Source: Fervidobacterium sp. (GTDB lineage: Bacteria > Thermotogota > Thermotogae > Thermotogales > Fervidobacteriaceae). Taken from it: DNA of 5,041 nt. Positions 4,899 to 5,041 of this stretch are shown piece by piece (within the stretch, counting starts at the first letter, position 1; every line of letters begins with the position of its first letter). The stretch lies in NCBI GenBank assembly GCA_003522805.1, contig DPIB01000119.1:1-5041 (forward strand), read 5' to 3'. The notes under the pieces are model-generated. The model ran no database searches. It worked only from the letters and a program-made list of their open reading frames with translations, and was not told where the DNA came from. The translations under genes and the position numbers were made by a program.

Positions 4899-5041
4899 AT
4901 GGATAAGTTGATCATTACCGCTGCAGTCACGGGGGCTGAAGTCACTAGAGAACAGCAACCAAATCTATCGATTACACCAAAGGAAATAGCTGAGGATGTA
5001 TATCGATGTTGGCAAGCAGGTGCATCCATAGCGCACATTCA
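4899..5041 (+). CDS. kce: 3-Keto-5-aminohexanoate cleavage enzyme, N-terminal part (truncated by window end)
   Basis: First 47 codons of a BKACE/DUF849 family enzyme. Kce uses zinc to condense and cleave 3-keto-5-aminohexanoate with acetyl-CoA, yielding L-3-aminobutyryl-CoA, the Kal substrate, and acetoacetate, the AtoDA substrate. The N-terminus MDKLIITAAVTGAEVTREQQ, then PNLSITPKEIAEDVYRCWQAG (21-41), is characteristic of the lysine-pathway branch. His46 is at the position of the first zinc-binding histidine of the characterised enzyme (His46 and His48). The codon for residue 48 begins with CA at the edge, consistent with His. ATG 4899 is preceded by AAGGTGA (4887-4893) with 5 bases of spacing. 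A full-length protein of about 270-280 residues is expected. The first strand of the TIM barrel and part of the first helix are visible. The family also contains other beta-keto acid cleavage enzymes, so the substrate rests partly on the neighbours. Confidence 0.93.
   Translation, partial: MDKLIITAAVTGAEVTREQQPNLSITPKEIAEDVYRCWQAGASIAHI

Noticed and set aside
1..5041. CRISPR arrays, insertion sequences, toxin-antitoxin pairs or phage genes
   Set aside because: No regularly spaced repeats, transposase or defence-related proteins are visible. The coding content is metabolic and housekeeping.

Overview
The window looks like chromosomal DNA from a moderately AT-rich, anaerobic, amino-acid-fermenting bacterium. 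The lysine-fermentation genes, very purine-rich Shine-Dalgarno (SD) sequences, TTG and GTG starts and a DUF1576-type membrane protein fit a Thermotogae lineage such as Fervidobacterium, or a related thermophilic anaerobe or clostridial genome. This placement is inference from gene content and protein style, not from a marker gene.

Layout. Positions 1-95 hold a possible minus-strand gene start with a good SD that is broken by a stop or frameshift and runs off the left edge. An extended -10 promoter at 84-92 probably drives a plus-strand pair: a polytopic membrane protein of the DUF1576 type with a clear internal duplication (174-1418), and a 117-residue protein of unknown function (1425-1778). 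Facing it on the minus strand is pgeF/yfiH (1857-2660), a laccase-domain protein with its three metal-site residues intact. About 400 bases without a convincing gene (2661-3058) separate pgeF from a plus-strand operon. This gap carries candidate promoters in both directions, an imperfect hairpin, a pyrimidine-rich tract and a perfect 15-base palindrome shortly before the operon.

The operon reads atoD (TTG start), atoA, kal and kce, the last cut off by the right edge. This is the lower half of the 3-keto-5-aminohexanoate route of lysine fermentation. Kce converts 3-keto-5-aminohexanoate plus acetyl-CoA to 3-aminobutyryl-CoA and acetoacetate. Kal removes ammonia to give crotonyl-CoA. AtoDA moves CoA from butyryl-CoA to acetoacetate, releasing butyrate. 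The upstream steps (lysine 2,3-aminomutase, beta-lysine 5,6-aminomutase, 3,5-diaminohexanoate dehydrogenase) would be expected to the right of the window.

The most unusual feature is the start of kal. A near-perfect SD lies 53 bases before the first ATG, and a 46-base inverted-repeat structure fills the space. If it folds, only 7 unpaired bases remain between SD and ATG. Otherwise the SD would serve an in-frame ATT codon.
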